Below are positions 1-9,697 of a stretch of DNA of 64,000 nucleotides, one piece after another. Position 1 is the stretch's first letter, and each line of letters starts with the position of its first letter. The stretch lies in the NCBI GenBank assembly GCA_029067085.1, contig JAIEFE010000014.1, positions 246,969 through 310,968 on the forward strand. Direction: 5' to 3'. The stretch is from Lachnospiraceae bacterium. Lineage in GTDB: Bacteria > Bacillota > Clostridia > Lachnospirales > Lachnospiraceae. Made by a program: the position numbers and the translations under genes. The notes beneath the pieces are model-generated. The model had not been told where the DNA came from, did no database searches, and worked only from the letters and a program-made list of their open reading frames with translations.

Positions 1-3000
1 CCGGGTGTGTTTCCGCTCACGCTTCCGCCTTCGCCTCCGGGCGTATTTCCGCTCACGCTCCCGCTGCCCGGCTCGTTTCCGGTATTACCGCCGATACTGA
101 TATTGACCAAAGTTTTCTTAGGTGTTACATAGAGTTTACCGTCTTTCGGATTCAGATAGATATCAAAACGTTTACTCTCTTCATTCGTATCGGCATCGTA
201 AATCCACGCATCAGTGATGGGGCCCCGGATATTTTTGAGTGTCGGTGTATAAACGATCGTATTCTTTGCCGTGTATTCACCTTCTCTGTCTACCAGATTC
301 AGCTTGCCTTTCGCAGAGAATGATACCGAAATATCATTATTACTGCTCACCTTAACCTTAAAGGACATCGGTTTTGCATCAACTACATTACCGTTCGCTG
401 CGTTCACATATTTTGCGGTCAGCTTAAAGGAATATGTTCCTGTACTTAGTGAACTGCCATTCTTGACAGAAACCGATAATTTACCGTCTACCGGCTTCCC
501 GTCCTGATCGAATGTGGTATCCTGTAACGTCCAATCAAAGTTCGCCGCCGCTCCCGATTTATTTGTTGTAGTGCACTCAATCCTGGTAGCGGTATCTCCA
601 CTATTTACATTGCCATCCAGTGTATAGCCTTCCGGTTTGCCTGTGATCTTTAGCGGTATCTCTGCTGTTTCCTCATAGATCTTCACCCCGTCAATCGTTG
701 TCGCCGCCGCAAGGTTCAGCGCAAGAGATCCCTTCCCCAATTTAAACACAGGCTTGGAATCCACTACCTTGACAGTCAATACAGCAGCTTTCCTGAGCGG
801 TCCATAACCCTTCTCTTCAGGATAACAAGTCCACTTATAAGTACCGGCCTTAACAGACTCGCCCTGCTTGATCCTTACGCTGCCCTTTCCGCCCTGATAG
901 CTTACCAGCAGCTTGTCATACTCATATGCATTATTTGCCGAACTGTTCGGCGTAAAACTCTGCGTTTCCTGCAATTCTATTTTGACATCCTTTTGACTGG
1001 GCACCAATGTAAAGGTACCTGCCACCTCAGGATAATTCCGATTTAACGTAACAGTCTGACTCGCCTTAATGGCCGGCTCCCCGTTCGTTGTCTTTACATT
1101 AAAGGAATACGAGAGCGTTCTGTCTTCGCCATTCTTATCCTTATCCCATTCTGTGGTATTTCGCAGTGAAATCTTTAATTTCTCTTTTTCCGGATAAGTA
1201 ATATCAAAAGTGATCCTGTTGTTTACAAGCGCAACAGTTCCCTGGTTTACGATCGACTTATCCGAATCGACCTTCACCTCAACATACTCGTTAAACGTAA
1301 CCTGCTCTTTGGTTTTCTTATCCAACAGCATTAAGGTCTCTGTCTGAGAACCCGCAGTCGTTCTGTAGGTCACGGAAGTCCGATCCAGCACATAGGCAGG
1401 CGCTGTCGTCACCGTAGGCATTGTCACTTTGACCTTTTTGGCTACCGCATCGCTGTATCCCTCATAATAAAGTTTGAGATATCCCGTCAGCGCAGGTTTC
1501 TTACCCTGCGTATATCTTAAGTTCCCGTCTTTTTTCCGTATCGTAATAATCCCCTTTGCAAGTTCCTCCGGGGCACTGACGATCTCAAAGTTCTCAAGGA
1601 ACAGCCGATCATCCGGTTTGTCATCGGATAATGCACATAATTCTACCTTACTGATCTTCACCAGACCAAGCTTCGTCACTTCTGTGGTGACCGTGATCGG
1701 ATTACCGTCCTTGTCCGTTCCGCCGTTTCGATAGAAAAGATTAATCTTGGTCTTCTTTGTATTGAACTTGACCGTAGGTGCAGGTACGGAGCGCTTGACT
1801 GTGATCGTAAGCGGCAGAGAACTGTCTCTCGCTGTATCGTCAAAGCAAACGCCGACTTGATATTTCCCGTCCTTCACCGTCTTATCCAGCAAGGTAATGC
1901 TATAGCGCCGGCGTCCCGACTTGCTGTCTCCCTCTGTCTGAGGTTTCGCTGTTAAGAGGAAGTTGCTGTTACCGACCCAGCCGTCTCCCACTTTCTCAAT
2001 CAGCTTAGGCGGATTCAAATCCGAGGGCAGAGGCGCACCGTAGGCCGAAAGGATCTCCAATTCCCCATGCTCCTCCAGATTCGGGTTTATCGTTACAGTG
2101 GGAGAGGACAACTTCAAATTCTGATCCCGCACACTGACTACAAATTTCTGTGTGACGCTATTCTTATTGTCGATCTTTGCCGTCACCGTGATGGTAGCCT
2201 CACCCTCGGAGCCCGGCTGGATGGTAACTACATTGCTCGAATCGGCGCTGGTCGTGGAAGGCTTTTGCAGCGTTACGACTTTCGTGTCGCTGCTCTTCCA
2301 TGTCAGTTCCTTGGTTACTTCTTCTCTCTCCGCCGTATAAGCATTGGCTTTCAGGGTAAACGTCAATCCGTCCCTTGCATAATTCTTTCCCACAGCCGCA
2401 GTCTGAATGCCGTCCGCATCGCCGCTGATATGAAGAATTCCTGCATTATAATTTGATGCTGTCAAACTGATCGACGCTATTGTCCCTTCAACTACACTGA
2501 TCCTTCTGCGAACACGGAAAGAGATTCCGTCTCCGCCGGTCAATTCCACCGTGATCCATGCCTGTCCCACGCCTACCGCTGTGATAACAGCATTGGCGGA
2601 AACCTTAGCGATATCTGTTTTGTCAGAAGAGATCTCTTTGATCTGCGAAGCCGTAATCGTCTTTCCGCTCTTATCGAGGATAAACATTCTGGTCGTCTGA
2701 CCGATCTTAAGCTCCACTCCATCCGGCTGTATCGGTTCTCCGTTGGAGAACTCTATCGTGATGTCACTCTCTCCTCCTACGATCTTATCTGTGGCATTTT
2801 TCTCGCGGAACTCTGCCGTGATCACCGTTCCGCCATAGGGCATCGTGATGTAATATCTCCCCTTATCATCTTTCTGTACGGTTTCCCCGTTCGATTTCAG
2901 AGAGCCTTTTACCAGTTCATAACCGTCATTGGGCTGATTATAGACATAATACCTAGTACCGTCACTGGGAACGCCCTTCTTACCGTTGAGCGTATTAATA

Positions 3001-4682
3001 TTTTTATCAATCTGGCTTTCCCCTTCCTGACATACCCAGATCTGTCCGCCAGTCAGTTTACCGTTTTCTCTTATGGTTCCATCGCTTTCAGCCACCTTAT
3101 AGGTATAATACTCTTTGCTGTTATCCTCGCTCGGATCCACAAAAGCTACTTTTACAGGATCAAGTCCCAGATAATAGGCATATATCGATGTGATCGCATT
3201 CGGATCTGACTTGTCCGTAAGCTTTTCTCCGACGAAGACCAGACATTCGTTGGTCTTACCTGCCGGGAAAGAATCTTTATCCAGTTCGGTCCCCGAATTC
3301 TTGAATACCACGCTGCGCAGATTGGTACATCCTGCAAATGCATATCTAGATATTTTCCTGACTGTCGCCGGAAGCTCTATCTGCTTCAGGCTGTAGCATC
3401 CGTAAAACGCATATTCTTCAATTGTCACAGACACTCTGCCGCTGAATTTTATGAGTTCAAGCTCCGTACAGCCTTTAAAGGCATTGGCCGGTATCACCGC
3501 AAGCGTATTACACATCGCGGCGCTCTTTAAGCCCGTACAGTCTTCGAATGCGCTTGTCCCTACCGTCTCCAGCGCAGCGGTATTCAGATCCACCTTTTCA
3601 ATGCTCTTACACTGATAGAACGCCTTCTCTCCAATGCTCTTCAACTTTGCAGGAAGATGGAACTCCGTATCCGAACAGAACTCAGCCAGAGCGGCACACC
3701 CCTCAAAAGCACTGTCGCCGATGGAGGTGAGCGCACTGTTATTTACGTCCTTCATATATACCATGTACAGCTTCGCGTCATTCTTGAACGCACTGCCTCC
3801 GATGGCAGTCACTGCTTTCGGCATGGCGATCTGCGTCATCGACGTACAGCTCTCAAACGCACCTGTACCGATCGATGTGACAGTTGCAGGAAGGTACACG
3901 CCCTTTAATCCGGTACAATCTTTAAAGGTATCGTCCCCAATGCCGGTCACGCCATCGGGAAGCTTCACATATGTAATATCCTTATTTCCACTGAATATGC
4001 CTGCCGCAATGGTTGTATATTTTTCTCCTTCACCCGGCTGTATCAGTACCACGTTGCCGGTAAACGTCACATCTTCCCAGACCGGATCGCCGTTCTCGTC
4101 CGTGCTTTTTGTCTCCTGCACCCTGGTCAGGACGCCATTCTCTACGACATACTTATAGTTTTCCGCTGCGTTCGCATCATACGTGATCTTCAGCCCCGTA
4201 TCATCCGTAAAGGTCATCATCCTGACCTCATGCTTTATGACTGCGGGATTCTCTTCCGGATTTTCTTCGCTCTCCTCCTCTGCTGGCGCATCCTCATCCG
4301 GCTGAGCATTCTCGGAAACGGTCTCGTCACCTGCATCCTCCGAATCCGGGGTCTGCGCGTCAGAGTCTTTATCGCTCACATCCGAATCTTCTCCGGCGCT
4401 CGTGCCGTCGTCAGTGTTTCCGGTCTGATCCTCCGTCGAATCCCCGCCTGCCTCGTCGTTCTTTTCGGTCTCCTCCGAATCTATACCCTGCTCGTTGTCA
4501 GCAGCCTCATCTGCAGTATCCGTCTGCCCTTCCACATCCTGCACATCCTCTGTGCTTTCCTCCACAAGCGACACAACGGGCTCCGTCAGTTCTCCTGCTT
4601 CCGTGGCAAACACGGTCATGCCGTTGGTGCTCACCGCAAGACTCAAAGCCATTAACAAAGCCAATCCTCTTCTTTTCCTCAT
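1..4682 (-). CDS. BspA-like LRR surface protein with Ig-like repeats (partial, C-terminus off window)
   Basis: An open frame of 1560 codons starts at 4682 and runs off the left edge, so the C-terminus is missing. The ATG has a GGTGGAGGAACG ribosome site. Residues 1-27 form a signal peptide (MRKRRG, hydrophobic core, then VFATEA). An acidic Glu/Asp/Thr/Ser-rich stretch follows to about residue 130. Residues 225-465 are BspA/LRR_5-type repeats of the 'I..xAFxxCTxLxxv.lP..v..I' kind. About 575-625 resembles a 'bacterial repeat' domain (YYVYNQPNDGYELVKGS). About 650-715 and 780-840 look like BIG2 Ig-like domains, and further beta-rich repeats follow. At the edge the chain becomes Gly/Ser/Asn/Thr/Pro repeats around GSVSGNTPG, which suggests a wall-spanning linker. 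The role is probably adhesion or matrix binding at the cell surface; the ligand cannot be told. The gene has its own promoter (4778-4806). Confidence 0.9.
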   Translation of the reverse strand, partial: MRKRRGLALLMALSLAVSTNGMTVFATEAGELTEPVVSLVEESTEDVQDVEGQTDTADEAADNEQGIDSEETEKNDEAGGDSTEDQTGNTDDGTSAGEDSDVSDKDSDAQTPDSEDAGDETVSENAQPDEDAPAEEESEENPEENPAVIKHEVRMMTFTDDTGLKITYDANAAENYKYVVENGVLTRVQETKSTDENGDPVWEDVTFTGNVVLIQPGEGEKYTTIAAGIFSGNKDITYVKLPDGVTGIGDDTFKDCTGLKGVYLPATVTSIGTGAFESCTSMTQIAMPKAVTAIGGSAFKNDAKLYMVYMKDVNNSALTSIGDSAFEGCAALAEFCSDTEFHLPAKLKSIGEKAFYQCKSIEKVDLNTAALETVGTSAFEDCTGLKSAAMCNTLAVIPANAFKGCTELELIKFSGRVSVTIEEYAFYGCYSLKQIELPATVRKISRYAFAGCTNLRSVVFKNSGTELDKDSFPAGKTNECLVFVGEKLTDKSDPNAITSIYAYYLGLDPVKVAFVDPSEDNSKEYYTYKVAESDGTIRENGKLTGGQIWVCQEGESQIDKNINTLNGKKGVPSDGTRYYVYNQPNDGYELVKGSLKSNGETVQKDDKGRYYITMPYGGTVITAEFREKNATDKIVGGESDITIEFSNGEPIQPDGVELKIGQTTRMFILDKSGKTITASQIKEISSDKTDIAKVSANAVITAVGVGQAWITVELTGGDGISFRVRRRISVVEGTIASISLTASNYNAGILHISGDADGIQTAAVGKNYARDGLTFTLKANAYTAEREEVTKELTWKSSDTKVVTLQKPSTTSADSSNVVTIQPGSEGEATITVTAKIDNKNSVTQKFVVSVRDQNLKLSSPTVTINPNLEEHGELEILSAYGAPLPSDLNPPKLIEKVGDGWVGNSNFLLTAKPQTEGDSKSGRRRYSITLLDKTVKDGKYQVGVCFDDTARDSSLPLTITVKRSVPAPTVKFNTKKTKINLFYRNGGTDKDGNPITVTTEVTKLGLVKISKVELCALSDDKPDDRLFLENFEIVSAPEELAKGIITIRKKDGNLRYTQGKKPALTGYLKLYYEGYSDAVAKKVKVTMPTVTTAPAYVLDRTSVTYRTTAGSQTETLMLLDKKTKEQVTFNEYVEVKVDSDKSIVNQGTVALVNNRITFDITYPEKEKLKISLRNTTEWDKDKNGEDRTLSYSFNVKTTNGEPAIKASQTVTLNRNYPEVAGTFTLVPSQKDVKIELQETQSFTPNSSANNAYEYDKLLVSYQGGKGSVRIKQGESVKAGTYKWTCYPEEKGYGPLRKAAVLTVKVVDSKPVFKLGKGSLALNLAAATTIDGVKIYEETAEIPLKITGKPEGYTLDGNVNSGDTATRIECTTTNKSGAAANFDWTLQDTTFDQDGKPVDGKLSVSVKNGSSLSTGTYSFKLTAKYVNAANGNVVDAKPMSFKVKVSSNNDISVSFSAKGKLNLVDREGEYTAKNTIVYTPTLKNIRGPITDAWIYDADTNEESKRFDIYLNPKDGKLYVTPKKTLVNISIGGNTGNEPGSGSVSGNTPGGEGGSVSGNTP

Positions 4683-4777
4683 CGTTCCTCCACCTTTTTG
4701 CATTTATCACATGTGCTGTCCAACAGATTGTCTTGAACTTATCGCGACAATCTGCCTTTTATCTTATAATCTTTTAA

Positions 4778-4806
4778 ATTGTAGCACTTTCACTTGTGTT
4801 ATGCAA
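4778..4806 (-). promoter_or_regulatory. Sigma-A-type promoter for the LRR surface protein
   Basis: On the minus strand TTGCAT (4801-4806) is followed after 17 bp by TACAAT (4778-4783). This predicts a start near 4771 and an 88-nt leader before the ATG at 4682. Confidence 0.6.
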
Positions 4807-4916
4807 GGGGATAAAACACTAGATATTGTATTTTTAAGAATTCTTAAGATTTTTCTCTAAGAGACACCGTTTTGGTTATTTACAATATATAATTTCTTTT
4901 CAATACAGGGACAAAA

Positions 4917-5756
4917 TCAACAATTTCCGACAAACACACAGTCCAGATATTTTCTCGCGGTATCCGCCAGCCGATGTATCTGCGCTACATCTGTCGCGTC
5001 TCTATCAAGCATATGATAGCGCGGGAAAAAGCGCGTCACATGAAGCGGAATCTTTTTTCCGGCGGAATCTTCCACAGAAGCGATCCATGCCGCTTCCTCC
5101 TCCATTTCGGAAACTTCGTCATTTTCTCCCGGCACGATCAGAGTAGTAAGTTCCACATGGCAGTCTGCAGCTGCACGGGCAATGAAATTTTTCACGGTTT
5201 CCAGACTGCCGCCGAGCTTATCATAGTATTCCTGCCGAAAGCCTTTTAAATCAATGTTCATCGCATCGATGTAAGGCAAAAGTTCTTCCAATATCGAAAG
5301 TTCCGCCGTGCCGTTTGTCACCAGCACATTTTTCATTCCGGCTTCTTTCACCAGGGCAGCAGTATCACGCACATATTCCCAGCCGATCAGAGGCTCGTTA
5401 TAGGTATATGCCACGCCGATGTTACCGGCGCCTTTATATGCCAATGCCTGATCTGCCAACATTTGCGGCGTCATTTCTATTGTGTGGATACCTGTACCGT
5501 CTGTCATGGAAATCTCATGGTTCTGGCAAAAAGGACAGCGTAAATTACAGCCAAAACTTCCTACGGACAAAACCAGACTTTCCGGGCAAAACATATGCAG
5601 CGGCTTTTTCTCGATCGGGTCCAGCGCAATAGATGTTATCCGCCCGTAATTGATACATACGATTTGATCGTTCTCGTTTTTTCTTGCCCCGCAGAGTCCT
5701 GTCTGGCTAGGGGATAAGGTGCAATGATGCATACATACCTGACAGACTGTTTTCAT
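4917..5756 (-). CDS. amrS: AmmeMemoRadiSam system radical SAM enzyme
   Basis: The 279-residue protein belongs to the pyruvate-formate-lyase-activase-like radical SAM group found with Memo and AMMECR1 proteins. The SAM-cleaving cluster motif CNLRCPFC lies at C70, C74 and C77. An extra N-terminal Cys set (C5, C8, C12, C22) is typical of this subgroup. SVGSFGC leads into the cluster, and NIGVAYTYNEP plus a later DLKG segment match the usual barrel strands. It is the last gene of the amrAB-ATPase-amrS run, 52 nt after the ATPase stop. The family's substrate and reaction are not well established; association with the A and B proteins is known from gene neighbourhoods. Family assignment is firm; function is not. 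Confidence 0.88.
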   Translation of the reverse strand: MKTVCQVCMHHCTLSPSQTGLCGARKNENDQIVCINYGRITSIALDPIEKKPLHMFCPESLVLSVGSFGCNLRCPFCQNHEISMTDGTGIHTIEMTPQMLADQALAYKGAGNIGVAYTYNEPLIGWEYVRDTAALVKEAGMKNVLVTNGTAELSILEELLPYIDAMNIDLKGFRQEYYDKLGGSLETVKNFIARAAADCHVELTTLIVPGENDEVSEMEEEAAWIASVEDSAGKKIPLHVTRFFPRYHMLDRDATDVAQIHRLADTARKYLDCVFVGNC

Positions 5757-5808
5757 ACTGACAACAATACCTTTCTCTTATGCAGCAGCGATAGGATTTA
5801 TAGAGTTC

Positions 5809-7104
5809 TTAATTCAGCATTCCCTCATCAAGAAGGAATTGTTCTATTCCTATATACTGTATGCCGTGTTCATCTCTCCAAGGTTTCAGGTAATCTTTCA
5901 CCACCACAATCTTTTTGAAAGAATCGGGAATACGCAGCAACGATGCAATCTCTTGTTCCTTCTTCTCCGGATCTGTGATACTGAGAGCCGACTGGACGTA
6001 AAACCTGTCGCTTCCTCTGTTCACCACAAAGTCAACCTCAAGCTGCTTTCTTATACTTCTTCCATCCCGCCCTCTGGTATTGTATTCAACCACACCGACA
6101 TCAACATCAAGACCCCTTCTGACCAAATCGTTGTACAGTACATTTTCCATGAGATGTGTTTCTTCCAGCTGACGAAATCCAAGCCTTGCATTCCTCAGCC
6201 CCGGATCGGAATAATAATACTTAGCAGGAGTTTTAATATACTTTCGCCCCTTGACATCATACCGCGTTGCTTTCTGAATCAGAAATGCATCCAAAAAGTA
6301 ATCCATGTAATGATCTATCGTTTCCGGCGCTACATTGATCTGCCTTTCACTTTTAAAAGTATTCGACAACTTATTGGGATTGGTTAATGAACCGATACAT
6401 GATGCAAGGATGTCCAATAGAATCTCCAGCACTTCATCCTCATTCATAATCTTATGACGTTCAAGCACATCCTTAATATAAGTCCTGCTAAAAAGATCAC
6501 GAAGGTATCTGCTTTTTTCCTCATGCGTTTTTAACGTTGTCACAACAGGCATGCCACCGTAAGTGTAATAATCCTGCCATGCCCCACGCTTATCTTCCTC
6601 GTATGCCTCGTAAAATTCCGCAAATGAAAGCGGAAACACTCTAATCTCATCACCTCTGTCACGAAACTGCGTCAGAATATCCGATGAAAGCATCTTTGAG
6701 TTACTTCCGGTTACATAGACATCAACATTCGGCATCTGCATGAGCCCGAGTACAACATCAATAAATGTGATTTTTGCCTTGGGATCATTCACATAAGGAT
6801 TCGGAATTTCAGATACAAACTGAATCTCATCTATGAAGACATAGTATCGCTTGTTGCCGTCTGTGATCTGTTCCCTGATGTGATTATCCAGTTCTACCGG
6901 ATTACGGTACTTTGCATTTGCAAGAATATCCAAAGCAAGACCGATAATCTGGTCTTGCGGCACCCCTTCGCCGATCAGATAGTCCTTGTATAAATGAAAG
7001 AGCAAAACGGATTTCCCACACCGACGTAAACCTGTAATAACCTTTACTCTCCCATTATCTCTTTTTTGTATCAGTTTCTCCAAATATTGTTTTCTTGGCA
7101 GCAT
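5809..7104 (-). CDS. AAA+ ATPase with DUF4143 C-terminal domain
   Basis: The 431-residue protein has an AAA_14-type ATPase domain. Its P-loop GLRRCGKS is at 25-32 and its Walker B YVFIDE at 88-93, followed by a sensor-like VYVTGSNSKML. The C-terminal DUF4143 part contains RKQLEVDFVV, the nuclease-like hallmark of this family. The length is typical. A good ribosome site (AGGAGTAAATTAA before ATG) suggests independent translation. The gene lies between amrAB and amrS although its family has no known link with that system; DUF4143 ATPases are usually solitary accessory genes. The cellular role is unknown. Confidence 0.85.
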   Translation of the reverse strand: MLPRKQYLEKLIQKRDNGRVKVITGLRRCGKSVLLFHLYKDYLIGEGVPQDQIIGLALDILANAKYRNPVELDNHIREQITDGNKRYYVFIDEIQFVSEIPNPYVNDPKAKITFIDVVLGLMQMPNVDVYVTGSNSKMLSSDILTQFRDRGDEIRVFPLSFAEFYEAYEEDKRGAWQDYYTYGGMPVVTTLKTHEEKSRYLRDLFSRTYIKDVLERHKIMNEDEVLEILLDILASCIGSLTNPNKLSNTFKSERQINVAPETIDHYMDYFLDAFLIQKATRYDVKGRKYIKTPAKYYYSDPGLRNARLGFRQLEETHLMENVLYNDLVRRGLDVDVGVVEYNTRGRDGRSIRKQLEVDFVVNRGSDRFYVQSALSITDPEKKEQEIASLLRIPDSFKKIVVVKDYLKPWRDEHGIQYIGIEQFLLDEGMLN

Positions 7105-7190
7105 TTAATTTACTCCTGAAATTTTTGCGTATTGCCGCACTTTTTTCACTTCTTTATAACACTACCAAATAACAGCAGGAAAATCAAGTT

Positions 7191-8495
7191 TTAATGACGG
7201 ACTACTTCAAACCTTTCCAGATCAACTTCTTCCTGTGCGCCGATTCCCGCCTTATCCTTTGCTATCGCGATCTGTTCTTCCACCGTATCTACACCTTCTA
7301 AGTTGGGAAGCAGCAGTCCGCGTTTGTAGCCTTTTGTCACGATGACACCGTATCGTTTTACATCTAATTCATCAGGAGAGCCTATTCGCTCCGTCTCCCC
7401 AAGTACATCTACGCTGATCGTCAGTTTGTCAAGTTCCCAGGGCTCTATCGGATAAAACCTCGGATCTCTGGTAGAAGCGCTGATCGCATTGTTGATGATC
7501 TCTTCCGCTATAGATGCCTGCACCGCCTGAATCGTGCCGATACAGCCGCGGAGATTTCCGTTTTCCTTGATCGACACAAAGGTGCCCGCCTGACGCTCAT
7601 ACATTTCCTGCGGAAGTCCATCGGGCACATTAATCTTTTCCCCCGTTCGGACATAGACTTCTATTGTCTTGCGGGCAAGCTGCACATAGGCATCTTCGCA
7701 TACGTTATAGGTGCAGATTCCATACCCGACTCCAAACGGTCCCTCGTAGGAAAGTTTTTCGGCTTTCACTTTCGTTTTATCCAACGCACCCGCCATGATC
7801 GTAAAAGAGCGGTGTCCACACTCTCCCGCCTTTTCACAGAAATCTTCGGGAAATTCCAGAAGTTCTCCAAAATCACCTCTGCCCATGACATCCATGATAC
7901 GGGTGTCGTACGCAGGCCCCTCTTCCCGATATCCGTACGGGCCGTCCTCTTTCAGCCTGTGAGACAAATCCCCGCTGGCGATGATAACAACCTTCCGGTT
8001 CAGTGCATTCGCCGCTTCCTGAATGCACTGTCCCAACTCATAATGTATGCCGAGAGGCAGCCCTGATAAGCCGATTCTGACAAGCTGATAGTCTGTCCAA
8101 TATTGATTCACAAAATACAGGGGAACCATGGTGCCGTGGTCTAACTTTTTATCACGTTCTCCCAGAGTGCCTGCCGGCAGATCCTTTCCCTCTGCCAACG
8201 CACACAATTTCTCCACAAAAGCGGTATCGTAAGAGACCTTCATCTGCTCTCCGGGTGCACGGAACCGTCCGAAATCTCCGTCAGCGCCTTCCCCCGGTGA
8301 AATATGAAAATAATCGGCATACATGACCTGATGCGGAGAGATGAGAACGATCGTCTCCGGCCGGCACACTGCGATTCTGCGCGCCGTTTCATGGTATGCG
8401 TCGATTGTCCGCTGAATTTCTCTTTCTTCACCCTTTCCGATAGCCGGAACAATGAGCGGCGGGTGAGGGAGCATACAGGTAAATGTAATTGGCAT
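7191..8495 (-). CDS. AmmeMemoRadiSam proteins B and A fused (Memo/LigB-like + AMMECR1)
   Basis: The 434-residue protein carries two domains. Residues 1 to about 265 are a Memo/class III extradiol dioxygenase-like fold, with the N-terminal HPPLIVP motif (H11), a central DHGTMVPLYF and SGDLSHR near 170-178. Residues about 270-434 are an AMMECR1 domain with the signature LRGCIGT near 312-318, then DPRFYP and a KGYKRGLLLP tract. Memo-like proteins can bind metal and the AMMECR1 function is unknown; in bacteria the two occur next to or fused with a radical SAM partner. Here the partner is two genes downstream. The start has AAAGGAATTCACGATC upstream. Confidence 0.88.
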   Translation of the reverse strand: MPITFTCMLPHPPLIVPAIGKGEEREIQRTIDAYHETARRIAVCRPETIVLISPHQVMYADYFHISPGEGADGDFGRFRAPGEQMKVSYDTAFVEKLCALAEGKDLPAGTLGERDKKLDHGTMVPLYFVNQYWTDYQLVRIGLSGLPLGIHYELGQCIQEAANALNRKVVIIASGDLSHRLKEDGPYGYREEGPAYDTRIMDVMGRGDFGELLEFPEDFCEKAGECGHRSFTIMAGALDKTKVKAEKLSYEGPFGVGYGICTYNVCEDAYVQLARKTIEVYVRTGEKINVPDGLPQEMYERQAGTFVSIKENGNLRGCIGTIQAVQASIAEEIINNAISASTRDPRFYPIEPWELDKLTISVDVLGETERIGSPDELDVKRYGVIVTKGYKRGLLLPNLEGVDTVEEQIAIAKDKAGIGAQEEVDLERFEVVRH

Positions 8496-8590
8496 GATCG
8501 TGAATTCCTTTCGTTAGCTATATCCAAAGATTCAGGTATAAGAAGAGGATTCTTCCTTCACGATTACAGTATACAGGTAAATGCATGTTA

Positions 8591-9697
8591 TTACAAATTA
8601 GTATGTTTTTTCCGTCCTACCGTAACGGGTAAATAACGATTGATCAGCCATATAATCGGAACAAAAGCAACCATTTCTATTGATAAATCTAGAAGCGCCA
8701 AACAAACTTTCCAAATCAGAGTCACTGCCATCTCACCTGAAATAAAGTTATTAAGTAAAGAATTTATAGTTTTGACAATCGTAAATTGTACCAGTCTGTT
8801 AAAAATAAGAATAATTAACGTGTTTTGCCCTATGTAAAGCATATACCGATATAAAAACATTTGACGATTTTGAAATAATTTTTCAATATAGCACGAAACA
8901 TAAATCAGGATATAGCTGCCTGCAATTGCACCCAAAACAAAAAGTACAAAATTATTATAAGAAGAAGTGCGCATATTTGTAGAACCATTATATTTCCAAA
9001 CAAATAATACTATGATGAACAGAACTACAAGTATGCCAATATCTTTAAAAAGTGCTTTCGTGCTGTTTATTTTTTTGCCAAAACCATTATAATAATTCTT
9101 CCATATAAATCCTACTCCATAGAATAATACACCCATAAAAGAAGCAACGATCCCAAGCGGGTTATATGATGTAAGCTTAGAAACGAAAAAACCTGCCAAT
9201 GCCAGACACAGGCAGAGAAGGAAAATCATCTCTTTATTATGTTTACATTTTTTGCTTATAAGCAATACACTATAAAACAATAATTCCGCAAAGAATAAAC
9301 TGGTAAAGAACCATTGAATAACGCCAAAACCTCCAAATTGCACATCCGAAGCATCTTTCGTAAGTAACATCCATAGAAAGGACGGGAGTGATACAGGATG
9401 GCCCAGCATAGAGAATTTGCAATATATACGCCATACAATATACATGATAATGCTCCAAAATAAATGCGGTATCAGCAGCGTTTTGCATCGCGTTTTTAGA
9501 AACATTTGAAAATCGGTATATTTTTCAGCATTAAAGCAAATTCCTGAAAGCAGAAAGAAAACGGGCATATGAAATATATGCAATAAATCTGAAATATTTG
9601 CCGGAACACCTATATGCCCTAAGCACATTATGGTAATAGCAAGAAACTTGCAGATATCAATCCAATCAATTCGTGTACCAGCCGTATTAGATTTCAT
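8591..9697 (-). CDS. Acyltransferase 3 family membrane O-acyltransferase
   Basis: The 368-residue protein is a polytopic membrane protein of the acyltransferase_3/OafA family. It begins with RIDWIDICKFLAITIMCLGH and continues with HIFHMPVFFLLSG, the usual first two helices with the conserved His. About ten hydrophobic segments follow. Such enzymes acetylate (or succinylate) sugars of surface polymers. It is the last gene of the leftward decoration operon and overlaps the stop of the preceding gene by 11 nt, with GGAGG placed 9 nt before the ATG. The likely role is acyl decoration of the glycan that the operon modifies; the acceptor is unknown. Confidence 0.88.
   Translation of the reverse strand: MKSNTAGTRIDWIDICKFLAITIMCLGHIGVPANISDLLHIFHMPVFFLLSGICFNAEKYTDFQMFLKTRCKTLLIPHLFWSIIMYIVWRIYCKFSMLGHPVSLPSFLWMLLTKDASDVQFGGFGVIQWFFTSLFFAELLFYSVLLISKKCKHNKEMIFLLCLCLALAGFFVSKLTSYNPLGIVASFMGVLFYGVGFIWKNYYNGFGKKINSTKALFKDIGILVVLFIIVLFVWKYNGSTNMRTSSYNNFVLFVLGAIAGSYILIYVSCYIEKLFQNRQMFLYRYMLYIGQNTLIILIFNRLVQFTIVKTINSLLNNFISGEMAVTLIWKVCLALLDLSIEMVAFVPIIWLINRYLPVTVGRKKHTNL

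Noticed and set aside
4507..4710. Minus-strand Cys-rich 67-codon frame near the surface protein start
   Set aside because: It is an out-of-frame shadow of the signal peptide and acidic region of the LRR protein.
4826..4850. AT-rich palindrome (CTTAAGAATTCTTAAG-like) after amrS
   Set aside because: It has no GC stem and no loop. It is too weak to call a terminator.
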